A DNA stretch of 41,490 nucleotides from Entamoeba histolytica HM-1:IMSS (GCF_000208925.1 NW_001915005.1:1-41490), one strand, 5' to 3'. Shown: positions 27,765-38,956, numbered from the stretch's first letter. The notes: generated by a model not told the origin, from the letters alone. Made by a program: numbers and translations.

Positions 27765-28235
27765 TTTTATTTAATTGTATGAAATAAATGATCAACAGAA
27801 AAATATTAATAAAACAATAATCATTAATAACAAAAATATTTTATTTCTCATTCATTATAAAAATAGAATTAGTATTATTTGTATTATTAATAAATATCAT
27901 TCTTATGAAAAGAAATAACATTTATTATTAGTTAAATAACAAGAGAACTTGAATTAAGAATGAGGTGAATAAAAATTGAGATTGAACTGATATTCACGAC
28001 ACAAACAAAAGAAATTAGAAAAAAAAAATTGTTAATATAGTAAAGTATAGAAAAAAATAATAAAGAATGATTAATGTTATGAGGAAAAAAGAATGAAAAA
28101 GAATCTACTTTTCGTGAAGGAAGGGGAACATAGTACAAAAGTTTCTCATTGGAATGTCTTTTCATATCAAAATAAAAATAAGAAACTATAAAAAGGAAAG
28201 AAAAAAAAATCTCGAAAGTGTTGAAAAGAAACGTA
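27765..28235. other. Intergenic region upstream of the 304-aa gene
   Basis: About 470 AT-rich bases. A TATA-like CTATAAAAAGG at 28186-28196 lies about 40 bases before the ATG at 28236. Otherwise nothing is recognised. Confidence 0.5.
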
Positions 28236-29150
28236 ATGGTCAATACTACATTATTAATTCAAAAATATCAAGAATTACTTAATTCAAATAATGCTACTAC
28301 TGCTGACTTAGAAAGATACCATGATTTATTAATTAATAGTTATTGTTATGGAAATAAGAGTGAGGCATTTAAGGCTTTATTAAATCACAACATTCCAACA
28401 GAATTAGAAATTGTTTTTGCTGATGCTTATAATATTACAAAAGAAGTAGTTAAATTTAGAAGTTTTCTTCAACCTGGAATAAACTCAGTTAATTTACTTG
28501 AAAGTCTTACTGAAGATGATTTACCATTTATTATAACTAACCTTCCGGATGATATACAAATGAATTTATTATTAGGAATTGTAGAAAATAAATACCGACA
28601 TGAGAGATTTGCTGAAGCTGTTTTAAATTTTTGTTCACCTAATTGTATTGAAAGAATTAATAAATATCGATCTACTATTGATAATATACCATTATTATCA
28701 AAAATCTATAAAAAAGTAAGTTTTCTTGGTCAAGCATCAAATCAATCAGAATTTAAAACACTTAGAAAAACACTTAGAGGAAAGAAAAATATTACTATTG
28801 TTGTAGAAAATCAAAATGGTTTTAGTCTTGGTTGTTACATTAATAATCTTCCAACTTTAATTAAAAAGACTATGAAAAGTAATTGTTCTGTTTTAAGTCT
28901 AAAAGGAACTTGTGGTAAAATTGAAGAAAATACAATAAAACAAACAGGTATTATTACTTTAAATAATGGTAAATTGGAATTAAAAAATTGTTTTAAAATT
29001 GAGCCTAAAGAAGACCATTTAACTTTTACTTATAATGGACATTTCGAAGACTCCTTCAATGATGTTTCAACATTTGGATATTCTCAATTTGGTTTTGGTT
29101 TAGAAGGGGCAGAAGTGCCATGTATAGTAAAATGTTATTCAACATATTAA
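28236..29150 (+). CDS. Hypothetical protein, possible C-terminal TLDc-like domain, 304 aa
   Basis: The first ATG of the frame is at 28236; an earlier GTG at 28218 is not expected to start translation in a eukaryote. Residues 1-150 are helical and Leu/Asn-rich (LLIQKYQELLNSNNATTADLERYHDLLINS), with ESLTEDDLPFIITNLPDD in the middle. From about 165 the protein turns to beta strands: FKTLRKTLRGKKNITIVVENQNGFSLGCYINN, then SVLSLKGTCGKIEE, and finally STFGYSQFGFGLEGAEVPCIVKCYSTY. This pattern resembles the TLDc-like proteins common in Entamoeba, but the match is weak. The next gene follows in the same direction, with 89 bases between stop and ATG. Confidence 0.72.
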   Translation: MVNTTLLIQKYQELLNSNNATTADLERYHDLLINSYCYGNKSEAFKALLNHNIPTELEIVFADAYNITKEVVKFRSFLQPGINSVNLLESLTEDDLPFIITNLPDDIQMNLLLGIVENKYRHERFAEAVLNFCSPNCIERINKYRSTIDNIPLLSKIYKKVSFLGQASNQSEFKTLRKTLRGKKNITIVVENQNGFSLGCYINNLPTLIKKTMKSNCSVLSLKGTCGKIEENTIKQTGIITLNNGKLELKNCFKIEPKEDHLTFTYNGHFEDSFNDVSTFGYSQFGFGLEGAEVPCIVKCYSTY

Positions 29151-29208
29151 TTTAAATTTTGTTTTTATTAAAAAATTTGTGTTAATTTCCTTGAAAAAAT
29201 AAAAATTT

Positions 29209-29214
29209 GAACTT
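29209..29214 (+). promoter_or_regulatory. GAAC element of the 987-aa gene
   Basis: GAACTT followed by AAAAAG lies about 30 bases before the ATG at 29240. It repeats the GAACTTAAAA arrangement seen at 3101 and 13071 and supports 29240 rather than the upstream TTG as the start. Confidence 0.55.
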
Positions 29215-29239
29215 AAAAAGAAAAAGTGTTTTTAAATTA

Positions 29240-32203
29240 ATGCAGTCAGAAATAAATGATTTGATACAAATAATTAATACTCCAGTAACATATTCGTCTT
29301 TATCAACAACTTCACCATTATGTGGAGTTACAAATGACTGTACTATTTTTTATACATATGAAAATAATGAATTAATAGCATATAATATTTGTTCTAATAT
29401 TGATCAAAGTGTATGGAAGAAAAGGAACTTTTGTTTAAGTCAAGTTCTTCAAGTTGTTCCATGTGGTGTTTTTATACTTGCTGTACAGTCTAAACCCCCT
29501 TCATTATATTGTGGTTCTGAATTGTATGTATTTAATTTAGAGTTAAATATTACTTATGGTCATGCTCTTAGAATTCAACCAGAAGTTATGTCAAATGCTT
29601 TTATGGATGAAGATGGTTTTATTAACATTATTATTGCTGATTATCCTTGTTATCTGAATCTTATACAAATTGATATGAGTGATAGTAGAAAATTACCGAA
29701 AATTACTACTCTAACATGTAAAGACTTTTGTTCATTTGAAGATAAATCTGGATGTTGTGAATATTATTTTAAAGCTAAATATTCAGATAGTTGTTTTCCT
29801 CCTTTTGATAAAGAATTAAATATTAAATCTAGTCATATTAAGTCAATTCATTTTGAGGCAAATAACTTTATTACTGTTGCATTCGATAATGGTTTTATAA
29901 CTAGACTATTCTTTGATAAAGAGAAAAATGAATGTGAAATGGTGTTGAGTGGATTTTTATGCGAAGACTATATTTGTTCTCAAATTGTAGAGTCTTTAAA
30001 TGGTTTTATGTTAGTGTTTCAAGGTTATTCTAATCAATCTGTGATTTATTTCTTTAAGTCCAATAAACCAAAAGAATATTCAATAATTAAAACAATAAAA
30101 ATGAATCAAAAAACTGTAAATGCTTTAGTGCTTCGTTCTATCCATGATGTTGAGAAATTATATGCTGTTCAATTTATTCAAAGTAGAATGGCACAACCAA
30201 ATAAAAAAGAAGAAGTTTCAATGGAATATTCAGTTACTACTATTGTTTACGATTTTAATGGAGAGGTAATGAAAGAAATAGCACCAGTTTCTTACTCTCA
30301 TTCAGGAGAACATATTCAATTTCAAACGAATTTTATTTGGTATCCAGAACGATTTAGTTCATATGGATTATTTCCTAATACTGAGAATTTAATACCATCA
30401 TATTCAGTATGTACTTTAATTCATGATTTTAGTAATGTTACTACTTCAATTAATGAAATTTGTATAACATCAGAAAAATTTGAAGTTTGTAGAAGAGAAA
30501 TACAAATGTTACCAAAATTAATAATTAGAAAAGAAGAATTTTTAAGAGCAGAAGACATATCGTATCATAATATTTATTGTTCTCAGTTTAATTTAAAAAA
30601 ATTTAATTTATTAAGAACACAAGAAGGAATTGAACAAGTAATGAATATAATTTACAAATTCGACTTTTTTGATTTTGTATTAACTGAATTAAGAGATTCA
30701 TTTAATAATAAAGCTGTTGATGAACATTGTATTAAATATTTAACTCAAAGTGTTATTAATGCATATCTTTCAAGTTCAAAAACAGTTTTATGTCTTTTAT
30801 CAGAATTAATAAAACAAAACAAACAAGCATTATTAGCAGGAATGGAAAAAATTCATAGAACATATTCACAAATAGTAACATATCTTGAACTTGTTCATAG
30901 TGAAGAATATTTAAACAATATTAAAATTAAACTGAGAAGTATTGATATGTTTAAACCATTTATTGCTCAAAATAATATTCAATTTGAAGAGCCATTAAAT
31001 TTTATGCCAACAATAGTTAATATTATTAATAGAAAAGTGTTTAATGGAATGAAATTTAAAAATGACTTATTTTCTGCATTTATATATTCATTTGAACATG
31101 ATATTTCTATTGGAATATTATTTTATCTTTATACTATTTGTTGTGGAGAATCAAATTATATGAGTATTAAAGAAATTAAAAGAGCATTTAATTTATCGTT
31201 GTCTGATGGAGATAGAATCTTTTATGATGATATGAGATCTTCTGATGATGAATTAAAAATGGTGTTATTTAAAGGAAGTAAACGTTTTGATTCTTTAAAA
31301 TTAATTTTTGATAAATTTTATTCAATTGATTCATCTCAGAATACCGTTCTTATTATTTCAACACCTATAATGAAAAATTTATTATTAAGACAATGTATAG
31401 AAGATGTTGCTGAAGGTTTTGCTGAATATTGTCATAACCAATTAATAGAACTTACAGTCATTAATGAGAAAAATGGATTTTCAAGAAGTGTATTAAGAAA
31501 CAGACCAAGTGAACTTATTCAAAAAGAAAAAGATGATGATGATACAATTGATAGAATGAAAAATTTTTTTGCTATTGGAATGCATCAATTAATGAATACT
31601 GAAAATGGAATTAAGGCAATAATTACTTGTGGAACTTATCTTAAAAAATTTAAAGATACTTTTTCTGTTGTTAAACAATATTTAGATAAAATAAGATACA
31701 CCCAAGACGATATTAAAAAATTAGACTATATGATTCCTGAATATATGCAAACATATATTCAATTAGACAATGCTCCAACTGATAAAATAATATTATCAAA
31801 TGAATTGATTAATTATATTTTTGATGAGTCATATCATTTACAACGCATTGTTGAATGTTATGATGCTATTAAAAATACTCTTTGGAAAGAATGTTTAATT
31901 TATCATACTATGTTATCAAGAAATCCTCAACGTGTGTTGACATTATTTTCTATTCTTATACACGATAAAAATGAAAATGGTATTAAGAACGTTGTATTAT
32001 TGTATTTGTATTGTTCTATTGATCTCTTTAAAGACGATGAAGAGTCTTTTGTCATAATACAAAATGAATTTAAGAAATATGGACGTCTCTTTAACAAAGA
32101 GATAACTCTTCTTTTGAAAACTAAACAAGACACATTTTCTTCTCTTAAAGCTGAATATCAACATTTATGGAATCAAAAAATTGAACATTTCATCGGAAGA
32201 TAA
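29240..32203 (+). CDS. Large beta-propeller / alpha-solenoid-like protein, 987 aa
   Basis: The first ATG is at 29240; the frame opens earlier only with a TTG at 29207. Residues 1-400 have many short hydrophobic strands in a repeating order (TIFYTYENNELIAYNI, FITVAFDNGFITRLFF, GFMLVFQGY), as in a beta-propeller. From about 410 the protein is wholly helical (FLRAEDISYHNIYCSQ to the end). Propeller followed by helical solenoid is the plan of nucleoporins such as Nup133/Nup155 and of vesicle-coat and tethering subunits. A Nup133/Nup155-like identity is my best guess from architecture alone; no diagnostic motif is seen. The frame is intact. Confidence 0.75.
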   Translation: MQSEINDLIQIINTPVTYSSLSTTSPLCGVTNDCTIFYTYENNELIAYNICSNIDQSVWKKRNFCLSQVLQVVPCGVFILAVQSKPPSLYCGSELYVFNLELNITYGHALRIQPEVMSNAFMDEDGFINIIIADYPCYLNLIQIDMSDSRKLPKITTLTCKDFCSFEDKSGCCEYYFKAKYSDSCFPPFDKELNIKSSHIKSIHFEANNFITVAFDNGFITRLFFDKEKNECEMVLSGFLCEDYICSQIVESLNGFMLVFQGYSNQSVIYFFKSNKPKEYSIIKTIKMNQKTVNALVLRSIHDVEKLYAVQFIQSRMAQPNKKEEVSMEYSVTTIVYDFNGEVMKEIAPVSYSHSGEHIQFQTNFIWYPERFSSYGLFPNTENLIPSYSVCTLIHDFSNVTTSINEICITSEKFEVCRREIQMLPKLIIRKEEFLRAEDISYHNIYCSQFNLKKFNLLRTQEGIEQVMNIIYKFDFFDFVLTELRDSFNNKAVDEHCIKYLTQSVINAYLSSSKTVLCLLSELIKQNKQALLAGMEKIHRTYSQIVTYLELVHSEEYLNNIKIKLRSIDMFKPFIAQNNIQFEEPLNFMPTIVNIINRKVFNGMKFKNDLFSAFIYSFEHDISIGILFYLYTICCGESNYMSIKEIKRAFNLSLSDGDRIFYDDMRSSDDELKMVLFKGSKRFDSLKLIFDKFYSIDSSQNTVLIISTPIMKNLLLRQCIEDVAEGFAEYCHNQLIELTVINEKNGFSRSVLRNRPSELIQKEKDDDDTIDRMKNFFAIGMHQLMNTENGIKAIITCGTYLKKFKDTFSVVKQYLDKIRYTQDDIKKLDYMIPEYMQTYIQLDNAPTDKIILSNELINYIFDESYHLQRIVECYDAIKNTLWKECLIYHTMLSRNPQRVLTLFSILIHDKNENGIKNVVLLYLYCSIDLFKDDEESFVIIQNEFKKYGRLFNKEITLLLKTKQDTFSSLKAEYQHLWNQKIEHFIGR

Positions 32204-32706
32204 ATGTGAAACAATTATTTAATTTTATTTAAATATTTGATCATTTTTTTTTCTTTGTTTAAAAAATCATTTTTGTTTTTTTTTTCTTTCAGTTTAACAA
32301 TATTCTTTTATTTTAACAGAAATAACAATACATGAATTATATTCTAACAAGATTAAAAGTCTCAACTGAAGTGAATTTAATAAACAATAAAATATTCTTT
32401 AAAATATTACTCAACAATAAAGAAGGATTTTTATATGAAATAAATAGAAATAAATAGCATGTAAATAATGAAGCAATAATATATTTTATATAACTATTTA
32501 ATGTCATAAAACACAAAATAAATTATAAAATATTTATGAAGGAAGTAGTATTAAAAACATACAGCTTTCAAAAAAGGTAATAAAGGAGTATTTTGTTCAA
32601 ATAAAATAAGTAGTTTAATACAACAAACAATACAAAAACAATAATTACAAGAATCAGTAAAGTGATAGGTTATATTTGTTTTTAGATATTTTATTAAACT
32701 TGAACA
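32204..32706. other. Intergenic region left of the LINE, no gene seen
   Basis: About 500 AT-rich bases between the 987-aa gene and the retrotransposon. It ends in the first copy of the target-site duplication. Before LINE insertion this was the space between two convergent genes. Confidence 0.55.
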
Positions 32707-32723
32707 ATCATTAACAAACTTTA
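32707..32723. repeat. Target-site duplication, left copy (atcattaacaaacttta)
   Basis: These 17 bases are identical to 37511-37527, and the two copies bracket the LINE exactly. Confidence 0.85.
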
Positions 32724-32738
32724 ATAAAAAGCAATTAA

Positions 32739-35700
32739 TTAAGTATTAATAGAACTAGCTTCTATTCTTCCTGGCTTAGGGGAGACTAATCCCGTCCCTT
32801 CGTCTTCTTCTTCTAGTAGCTCTACGGAGTATGTTTGGTTGTGATTGAAACAGTATTCCATGACATCCATCATGTTTTTAATCACAAGGTTTTTTACTTC
32901 TTTCTCGATGTCAATTTCAATTTTTAATTCTTTAATTAATTTATTACTTTCTTTATTTACTAATCCATTGATTGAAATTACTACTGGAATTATTTTGACA
33001 TCTTTTAATTTCTCTATTTTCATTAGCCTATTCTTTAATTCCTTATACTTATTTCTTTTCTTCCAATAGGCTCCATTAATATTGTGATCAGCCACAATAG
33101 TCATATCAAATAATAGACTGGTTTTGTTCTTTTTATCTATTACATATATATGATATTTTATGATATTGTCATTCACTTTTAGGCATTATTTATTTGTTCC
33201 ATATCATAGTGATGTCTTTATATTGGAACACTGTTTCATATGGAGGTTTTTTATATTGAATATTTCCAGTGTATTTTCTTATTAATCCCTCCCATATTAT
33301 AATGCCAATATGGTCATGTTTTTCCATTTGTGATTTTTTATGACCAATGCAAGATAGTAGAATGTGTTCTATTGTGGCTATCTTATCTTTACATAGTGGG
33401 CAGTATTTCAATCTTTCATTTTTCATTATTTTTGCTTTTCTATACCCACAAAATATTGCTCCATCTTGCATTTTAGTTAATTGGAGAAATGCATTCTTTT
33501 TTATATTGATGGACTTCCATGCATTTATTGTAGTAGTTTTATCTAAAAATTTTGACTCGAACCATCTTCTGAAGTGTCCACTAATTTGATGACACTTCCA
33601 TTTTTTGATGTATTTGCCAATAATTTTTTTATTTCTACTACTACTTCTTTTTCTTTTTTCTTTTCTATCCCTTCATTTATTATTTCTTCTATTTTTGTTT
33701 CTGGGATTTTATGACCTAGGGCTTTTTTAATTCTATTCCACATTCCCTTCTTACTGTACCATCTATCTAATATGTTATTTCCAATTTCACTTTCTCTGGT
33801 ACAGTAGTACATCACTGTTCTTACTAATTCAATAACATATTCGTCCCTTATATTTATTAATCCTTCACCCATTTCTTCTAGAGGGACATACAACCGATCT
33901 TTGGAGTTTCACCATTGTATTTTGCCTTTCTTATTTATTTTCTTATCTCTAAATCAATTTTATCTAGGTCAGTTATTTTCCAATTTACAACTGATGCTGA
34001 ATATCTGAAGATAGGGATTACTTCCGTGTTTATTCTAGTAATATATCTTCTATTACTACTTTCATCAGTGTTTATTTCTTCCATCTTCTTCATCATTTTT
34101 TCTTTGATGGTTTTACAATTGAAGGTGTCATCAATTTCGTCGGACTGCCATATTCCTAAGTATTTATACAAGTCCTCACCTTCAATGACTGGGATGTTTT
34201 GCATTCCATTTGGTATTTCTTTAATGTTTTTTAATACCAATCCTGACTTTTTCTCATTCATTTCCATCCCTATTCCACTTATTATTTCTTTAATTTCATT
34301 GTGGATTATTCCCATTTCTTCACTACTTTCCGTCATTATTCTCAAATCATCCATATATAATGTGTGATTTGCTTTTGGGAATTTCTCTTCGATGATTTGT
34401 GAAATTACATTCATCTGAATGATGAAGAGTAGAGGGGATAAGGAATCACCTTGTAAAATTCCTCTATTTAATTTAATACATCATATATATTCATTAAATT
34501 TATAGCCGATGAATATCTTCCATCTAGTCATCATACTTTCAATTATGTCAATGATGACACCCTCTACATTAAAATATTTTAATGATTCAATTACCCATTC
34601 GTGGTTGACTGTGTCATATGCTTTCTTGATGTCATAATATGACTCCACATATTTTGGGTATTTCTCTTCTTTCTGCTGCTTCATCATATAACTATTAATT
34701 ATTCCTTCTTTAGCAGCTAAAGATTGCAACTTACATCCCAGTTGATTTTTACTAATTTTAAATGATTCACAATTCATGTTAAGTCTTCTGTGTATCTTTT
34801 CTTTTAATATGGAGGTAAATACTTTCATAATTACATTTGTACAACTGATAGGACGATAATTAATGACGTCGTTCATATCACTTTGTGGATTAATAAAGTT
34901 CTTCCACTTACCATGTCTAATGGGATGTTTTCAGGGAAGTTTAACCATTCATTAAAGATACTAAGAATGGCTTCTCTTGATGATGACATCCTTTTCCAAT
35001 AATACCCATATATAGTGTCTATTCCTGGTGCTTTCCAGTTACTTATTTTCATTATACTTGAATTTAATTCATTTAATGTTATAATGACACTATCATAATT
35101 GATATATCTTTCATTCCACGAGGTGATTTGTTTTATTTTCCAATTCTCTTTATTTAATATCACATGTGTTTCATATAACGATTTCCAATATTCTAAAGTA
35201 ATATCGTTATTTGGGTATATTTCATTTTTTGGGTCTTTCTTCCTTATTCTAATTTTCTTGTTAGAATCAAACATTATTTTATTTGTATTGATTCTGACCC
35301 TTTCTTCCTTATTAAATTTAATTCTTTCTTTTATCATTGTCATCATATATTTTAGGTACTTTATTCTTTCTAGTGCTTTAACTTTTATTCCTTCTTCATC
35401 ATGTTCATTTAATTTCATGATGCACTTTATTCTGTACCATTTCCTTCCCTTGACCAAATCTTCTAGTCTATTTATTTTCTTTAGGATTTCTTTAATTTCA
35501 TCAAATTTGTCTCCTATTATTTTATTTTGGAGATAGAGGTGCATAACCATTGAAATCCTCTTCATATCATCTTGCAGATCCTGCATTCTGCTTCCTGACC
35601 ATACCCATCTATTATTAATTTCCATTATTAATCGGTCAGCTTCTTTTCTTTTCCAGTAGTAATTAATGTTTGAACATTTTTCTATTTTCATTTCTTTTAT

Positions 35701-35994
35701 TTTATTGATGAGAGTGTTAAGGTATTCTTCATCAATTTCAGTAGAGTTATTCTTTAATATGTTTTTTATTATTGAATTACATTCTACTCTTCCTTCTATT
35801 ATATCATTTACTTTCACTTTAATGTACCGTTTAGTACTTTCTTTTATTTTATGTGACATTTTAATATATTTAATATATTCATTTTCATTATTGACATTGA
35901 TGTTTATTGCTTTAATTATACTTTCAATTTGTTCCCATCTTAATTTCTTATATAATTTCTTATTTAACCAATTAATTGCAAAACAATACAACAC
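32739..35994 (-). pseudogene. LINE ORF2 remnant: reverse transcriptase and restriction-like endonuclease
   Basis: Recognisable parts in order: NWKAPGIDTIYGYYWKRM (RT start), NYRPISCTNVIMKVFTSIL, RGILQGDSLSPLLFII, and the catalytic TLYMDDLRIM box near 34350. They are followed by a thumb-like region, a zinc motif CPLCKDKIATIEHILLSC (CX2CX8HX4C), and a C-terminal endonuclease-like part (FDMTIVADHNI...RNKYKELKNRL). Lesions visible: a frameshift near 34875, an in-frame TGA at 34481-34483, a TAA at 33935-33937 with a frameshift just after it, a frameshift between about 33545 and 33480, and another near 33180. The frame is open upstream of 35994, overlapping the ORF1 end, so the true start is uncertain. 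Confidence 0.88.
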
Positions 35995-35999
35995 TTCAA

Positions 36000-37495
36000 T
36001 TAAATTTCTATTTCTTTGTTCTGTTGTATTTCTTGTCTGATTATCATCTCTTGTTTTTTGACAATCAGTGCTTTGCTTTCCTCTTCGATTTCCACTACTG
36101 TCTTTTTCATAGGAGTAGTTTCGTTCATCTCCATTGTTCCTGATGATGCTTTCATCAATACTGGTTGTGTATTTATCACAAGTGTCATCGTTTTCTTCTT
36201 CTCTAATTCCTTCTGTGAGATAAAATTTTCAATATCATCTTGTTGTTTTGATATTATTTGTTTTTGTGTCTCATTTTCTTTTTGTGTGTTGTCTAATTCT
36301 TCTCTTGTTATTTCTGCAATTTCTTGGTTTTTAATTGCAATTTCTTGATATTCAGAGATTTGTTTTTCTTTATCTCTTATTTCTTTCTTTAATTCTTTAG
36401 TATTTTCCTCTATCATTTCAATTTTCTTCTCTAATGTGTTTGCATTTTGTTCTAGCGTTTTGTTTCTCTTTTTTAGCTTTTCAATTTCTTCTTTCATTTC
36501 TTCATTTTCTTTTTCAATTTTCTTTTTATTAGCTTGGATGCTTCGGATTTTTTCTTCTTTATTATTTACTTCTGTGATTTTCTTTCCTTCTATCTCATTT
36601 ATTTTTCCTTGAATTTTAAGTTTTTTTCTTCTAATCTTTCATTTTCTTTCTTCATTTCTTCATAATTCGTTTGAATCTTTTTAATTTGTGTTTTCATTTC
36701 TGTAATTTCTTCTTCAAATTCTTTCCTAACTATTTCTTTTGCTTTTCTCATCATTTCTTCTGAGATGGATTGTTCTTCTTCCATTCTTTTCATACTTAAT
36801 TCTTTAACTTTTTCTTTTAATTCAGTAATTTGATTTTTCAGAGCAATTATTTCTTCTTTTTCTTTTTCTTCTTCTATCTTTTCTTCTTTATTTTTTGTTT
36901 CTTCTTGTGTTTTCATTATACTTTGTTTGTTATTTATTATTCTTGCTATTTTACATCTATCATTCATTTCTTTAATTGGGTTTTTGTTTTTAATTTCTGC
37001 TTCTATAGCCTTAATGTCTTTTTCTTCCCAATCTTTTGTTTTTTCTTTAAACTCTTCTTTCGTCTTTTCAATTATCTTTTTCTTTTTGATTGAATATACT
37101 TCTTGGAGAATATCATACCATTTTTTCCTCTTACCTTCATATTTTTTAAGTATTTCTTCGTATTCTCCTTCTTTCCATTCATTTGTTATTCTTTTTATTC
37201 TTTCTTGTATCTCATTTATTGTTAGCCATTTATATTTGTTATTTGTATAATCTTTATTGTTATTGTATTTACCTTGTTTTTTATTTGTTTTTCTTTGTGT
37301 CTTTCGTCTTCTAAACCCTTTTTCCTTGGTGTATCGTTTACCTTTATTATTATAATTGTTATGCCATTTATTGCTATTGACATTTCTTTTTTTGTTGTAT
37401 GACCTTAGATTTCTATGTCTTGTTTGCTTTTCTTTACAAGACTCTAAGGTTTTACACAATAGCCATGGCATTAAAATTTGTTGTATTTCATGCAT
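36000..37495 (-). pseudogene. LINE ORF1 remnant: basic coiled-coil protein
   Basis: The start MHEIQQILMPWLL lies 15 bases inside the element. It is followed by a strongly basic region rich in Asn, Lys and Arg (about residues 20-95), likely RNA binding, and then a very long Glu/Lys coiled coil. Joined across one frameshift it would be close to 500 residues, the length known for EhLINE1 ORF1. The frameshift lies around 36610-36640 in A-rich sequence; the two frames overlap there, so a single-base slip is enough. Nucleic-acid-binding chaperone activity is known for ORF1 proteins of other LINEs; here it is inference. Confidence 0.82.
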
Positions 37496-37510
37496 TGGAA
37501 AAGGATCTCT

Positions 37511-37527
37511 ATCATTAACAAACTTTA
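37511..37527. repeat. Target-site duplication, right copy
   Basis: Identical to 32707-32723. The bases on either side differ, so the duplication is exactly 17 bp. Confidence 0.85.
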
Positions 37528-37785
37528 TAAATAAAAAAACGAAAAATCATTTTCTTTTACTACAGTTGAAATGAAAGAATATTTCCAAACATTATTAATA
37601 GTAAATATAACTTGATTCATAATTGTATAATAAAACACAGAATAAAAGAGTCTTTTCTTGAAATTTATTTTCAGTTTTAATTCTAAAATAAAAGTTAAAA
37701 TACTTATGAATTTTAACGTACAACTTATGACAATAAATAAAGAAAACAATATAAACCACTTTAATTGTAACTAAAGTATCGCAAA

Positions 37786-38835
37786 TTATATTTTAAATAT
37801 TCCAGATACTTTATGTCTTAGCACAGGAGAACATAAGGAATTTCTCTCAATCAATACCTTATTTCTTTTATCTAAAATACATCCGTCCATAACATCAAAC
37901 CCAATTCTTTGACTAATGGTCTCGATTGTAACATTGAGTTCATCAAGTCTGTGTGTATAATATAGATAATTGTTTAATGCTTGGTCAGTACCCCATTTTT
38001 CAATTTTATCTTTAGGACAGTGCTGCTTGAATATTTCACAGTACCTCTTGACTTTTTGTACATTCCCGATAACAATACCTACATTGACTATTCTTTTTCT
38101 TTCTTTTCTTAGTTTATTTGCAAGTCCTTTTCCAAAAGTGTTAGCAAACCATTTATAATTTAATTTTTGGGTATAGTCAATACATTGGATTGTCCCATTT
38201 CCTTTACCACTGCACTCATTAGTAAGCACCAACTCATCTGGTTTAATAGTAGCAAATCCATCGGCAAACCACATAACATCTCGAAAATCTGTAATTGCAA
38301 CTCTATCAAACTCTCCTCCGTGTTGATTTAAATATTCAAGGAGCTCAAAAAAACGATAAACAGCGGCATTACAAACTTGGTTATATTTTAATTCCTTTTT
38401 TCTTCTAATAACTTCAACACTAAAACTTTTCATAAGTTCAACAAATCCATTTGGCGCTTCACCATACAACACTAAAACTTTCTTAACATTTGGTATTCCA
38501 GATTTAAGAATTGACATAGTTTTAACAATTGTTTCTCTTTGTTTAATCCACATATCTTGACTCTTAAAATACATAGCCCAAAATACCAAATCTCTTTTGT
38601 TATTTGGTTTGTATCTAAAAATATCTTGGCATTTTCCATTATAAAGAAACTTGGAAATATCTATTACTTCATTCTTAAATGTTGGTTGAACAAAAAATTT
38701 TCTATAATCAATACTAGAGTTACCTTCCATATAATTATTTAAAAATAATTTTTTATTCGACGTGAACATAACAAAGAAAAGAGAAGACAACACAAACAAC
38801 AAACAACCAGCAAATACAGTAAAAGTTATTTTCAT
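37786..38835 (-). CDS. Type II membrane, putative glycosyltransferase-like protein, 349 aa
   Basis: Residues 4-24 (TFTVFAGCLLFVLSSLFFVMF) form one N-terminal membrane anchor with a short cytosolic tail, as in Golgi glycosyltransferases. The luminal part has RVAITDFRDVMWFADGF at 178-193, resembling the 'D.RDV.FQ' motif of GT-A-type enzymes that bind nucleotide sugar and metal. It also has NVGIVIGNVQKVKRY (about 251-265) and KWGTDQALNNYLYY (280-293), matching the 'N.G...G' and 'D(Q)..LN' elements of the same enzymes. Three N-glycosylation sites are possible. The sugar and acceptor are unknown. The gene lies between the LINE and a LINE remnant and keeps an intact frame; GAAC and TATA-like motifs precede it. 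Confidence 0.75.
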   Translation of the reverse strand: MKITFTVFAGCLLFVLSSLFFVMFTSNKKLFLNNYMEGNSSIDYRKFFVQPTFKNEVIDISKFLYNGKCQDIFRYKPNNKRDLVFWAMYFKSQDMWIKQRETIVKTMSILKSGIPNVKKVLVLYGEAPNGFVELMKSFSVEVIRRKKELKYNQVCNAAVYRFFELLEYLNQHGGEFDRVAITDFRDVMWFADGFATIKPDELVLTNECSGKGNGTIQCIDYTQKLNYKWFANTFGKGLANKLRKERKRIVNVGIVIGNVQKVKRYCEIFKQHCPKDKIEKWGTDQALNNYLYYTHRLDELNVTIETISQRIGFDVMDGCILDKRNKVLIERNSLCSPVLRHKVSGIFKI

Positions 38836-38863
38836 ATAGTTAATTAGGTTTATGTTACTTAAC

Positions 38864-38875
38864 AGTTCTTAATAC
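38864..38875 (-). promoter_or_regulatory. TATA-like and GAAC elements of the glycosyltransferase-like gene
   Basis: On the minus strand GTATTAAG runs directly into GAACT, about 30-40 bases before the ATG at 38835. Confidence 0.5.
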
Positions 38876-38956
38876 CAGAATGTGTGTATTTTGTTGAGTT
38901 ATGTTTTTTACAATTGTCTCAGTAAAAAGAAATATTATAAAATTTAAATAATAAAT

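Larger units (their letters stand above)
32724..37510 (-). mobile_element. EhLINE-like non-LTR retrotransposon, nearly full length, decayed
   Basis: The element is 4787 bp, the size known for EhLINEs (about 4.7-4.8 kb), and is flanked by a 17-bp target-site duplication. On the minus strand it has a leader of only about 15 nt, a coiled-coil ORF1, then an ORF2 with reverse transcriptase, a CCHC zinc motif and a restriction-like endonuclease region, the order expected for the Entamoeba LINEs of the R4-like clade. The 3' tail after the ORF2 stop is only about 15 bases and T-rich. Several frameshifts and nonsense codons show that it can no longer move by itself. It inserted between the convergent 987-aa gene and the glycosyltransferase-like gene. 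Confidence 0.9.

Noticed and set aside
27932..28243. 103-codon Phe/Ser-rich antisense frame
   Set aside because: Overlaps the start of the 304-aa gene and its promoter; composition typical of false frames here.
33915..37250. Several plus-strand frames rich in Phe, Ile and Ser
   Set aside because: They are the complement of the LINE ORFs, whose minus-strand products have clear RT and coiled-coil features.
36000..37495. Independent coiled-coil host gene
   Set aside because: It lies inside the target-site duplications and immediately before the RT frame, so it is LINE ORF1.
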